Assembly: GCA_003695705.1 (NCBI GenBank)
Contig: RFHU01000132.1
Location: forward strand, 1-39,640
Direction of reading: 5' to 3'
Origin: Planctomycetota bacterium
Lineage (GTDB): Bacteria > Planctomycetota > J058
Length of the DNA stretch: 39,640 nucleotides
Shown here: in pieces, positions 38,880-39,640 of the stretch
How positions within the stretch are numbered: position 1 is the first letter of the stretch
Layout: each line of letters opens with the position of its first letter
Position numbers and translations under genes: made by a program
Notes under the pieces: generated by a model
The model's database searches: none
What the model was told of the DNA's origin: nothing
Seen by the model: only the letters and a program-made list of their open reading frames with translations

Positions 38880-39581
38880 TTAGCCGAAAGCCGCCCGCGC
38901 GGAGCCTGTCGCAGGGCCAGGGCGGGGCGCCTCCCTCGCGCCGCTCGCGAGGTCGTGTACGAAACGATCGTGGGCGGCGATGCCCAAGAGGACGCCGACG
39001 TGCCAGAGCTCGTGGGCGCCGACGAGCCCGGGGACCAGGTCCGGCGGCGGCCAGAGGAAGAAGACCGAGCCCAGCGCGAAGGCCCCGTAGCAGGCGAGGA
39101 CCCAGCGCGTCGCGCGCAGCCCGCGCTCCCAGGCCAGGCGGGCTACGGACGCGACCCCTAGCAGGCCCAGGCCGGCCGGCAGGGCGAAGGTGGCGAGCAC
39201 ACTCTTGCTGCCGAAGGAGTGCGCCTCGTGGACGGCGCCGGCGAGGGCGCCCAGCCACACCGCGGCCAGGGGTCCCCAGCGCCAGACCGAGCGGAACGCG
39301 AGCAGGTGGGGAAGAGTGAACAGGCCACCGATCAGCAACCACACGGCCACGTGGTCGAGCAGACGCAAGGCCCCCGTGGTCGGGTGGGCGGCGCCGAGGG
39401 CGTAGGCCGCGCAATGGTAGGTGCCGCTGGCGACGAGCAGCAGGAGCGCCGCGGCGAGATGCACCGCCCGACCGGCGCGCAGGAGGGGCGCGTCGCCAAG
39501 GCGACGGCGCAGGCCCGGAGCGCCGACGAGCAAGAGCCCCGCTCCCGTCAGGTGCAAGAGACCGCTCACCAACTCGTTCAT
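38880..39581 (-). CDS. Hemolysin III / PAQR-family membrane protein
   Basis: A 233-residue protein with about seven hydrophobic helices. The family's metal-site motifs are present: SGTYH (His56), LRLLDHVAVWLLIGG (Asp76, His77) and HELWHVGVLLG (His190, His194). These are the signatures of the CREST superfamily (hemolysin III, adiponectin-receptor-like proteins and alkaline ceramidases), in which some members are zinc-dependent lipid amidases. Bacterial members are poorly characterised. The start is the ATG at 39581; upstream, AAGCTTTT ends 6 nt before it, but there is no TAnnnT hexamer or clear Shine-Dalgarno. A short Ala/Pro-rich tail ends the protein. Confidence 0.88.
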   Translation of the reverse strand: MNELVSGLLHLTGAGLLLVGAPGLRRRLGDAPLLRAGRAVHLAAALLLLVASGTYHCAAYALGAAHPTTGALRLLDHVAVWLLIGGLFTLPHLLAFRSVWRWGPLAAVWLGALAGAVHEAHSFGSKSVLATFALPAGLGLLGVASVARLAWERGLRATRWVLACYGAFALGSVFFLWPPPDLVPGLVGAHELWHVGVLLGIAAHDRFVHDLASGAREAPRPGPATGSARAAFG

Positions 39582-39640
39582 CCGCCCAAAAGCTTGCGCT
39601 GCGGCCCGACCGCGAGCAAGTCTCCGCGCGGGGGGGGGAC

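Overview
The window is about 40 kb of very GC-rich bacterial DNA (roughly 70-75 % G+C by eye). It holds densely packed protein genes. I see no tRNA, rRNA, CRISPR array, insertion sequence or phage gene. The organism is a diderm: it has a KdsC-type phosphatase domain next to an LptC/LptA-like protein, an AsmA-like giant protein, an RND efflux operon and several lipoproteins. A Planctomycetota-like lineage is my best guess. The reasons are the enlarged L17, the BPL_N-type proteins, an anti-sigma factor carrying a RING-like zinc finger, high GC and many unrecognised proteins. This is inference and has not been checked against a database.

Left part (1-12.4 kb). A 67-codon ORF is coupled to mobA, followed by a membrane-anchored SGNH-hydrolase-like protein and a convergent TPR protein. 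A SAM hydrolase and a cupin overlap in one unit, which seems to begin with a 14-codon leader peptide. Then come an arrestin-like membrane protein and the ribosomal alpha operon rpmJ-rpsM-rpsK-rpsD-rpoA-rplQ, which has no infA, secY or adk upstream. An RmlD-like reductase and an acidic orphan protein follow.

Middle (12.6-27 kb, minus strand). Read from 26.9 kb downward, the operon is aldo/keto reductase, RND adaptor lipoprotein, RND pump, second RND pump and a duplicated-domain lipoprotein, then a 1471-residue AsmA-like protein. The first four genes overlap by 4 nt each. One pump appears to start with CTG. No outer-membrane channel gene is present.

Right part (27-39.6 kb). An alpha/beta-hydrolase::KdsC fusion diverges from the efflux operon and precedes a giant LptC/LptA-like protein and tatA. 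Then come a CsgG-like lipoprotein and a protein with two BPL_N-type amidotransferase-like domains, the first lacking its cysteine. Two orphan genes follow, then an ECF sigma factor overlapping a multidomain anti-sigma (zinc finger, RING-like finger, membrane helix, STN-like domain, beta-propeller), and a hemolysin III/PAQR-family protein.

A signal running through the window is a TAnnnT (-10-like) hexamer 6-8 nt before the start codon of many first genes that lack a Shine-Dalgarno sequence. This suggests leaderless mRNAs. Genes inside operons instead have Shine-Dalgarno sequences or stop/start overlaps. The same signal exposes the leader peptide at 4248-4292 and two divergent promoters with palindromes between their -10 elements.
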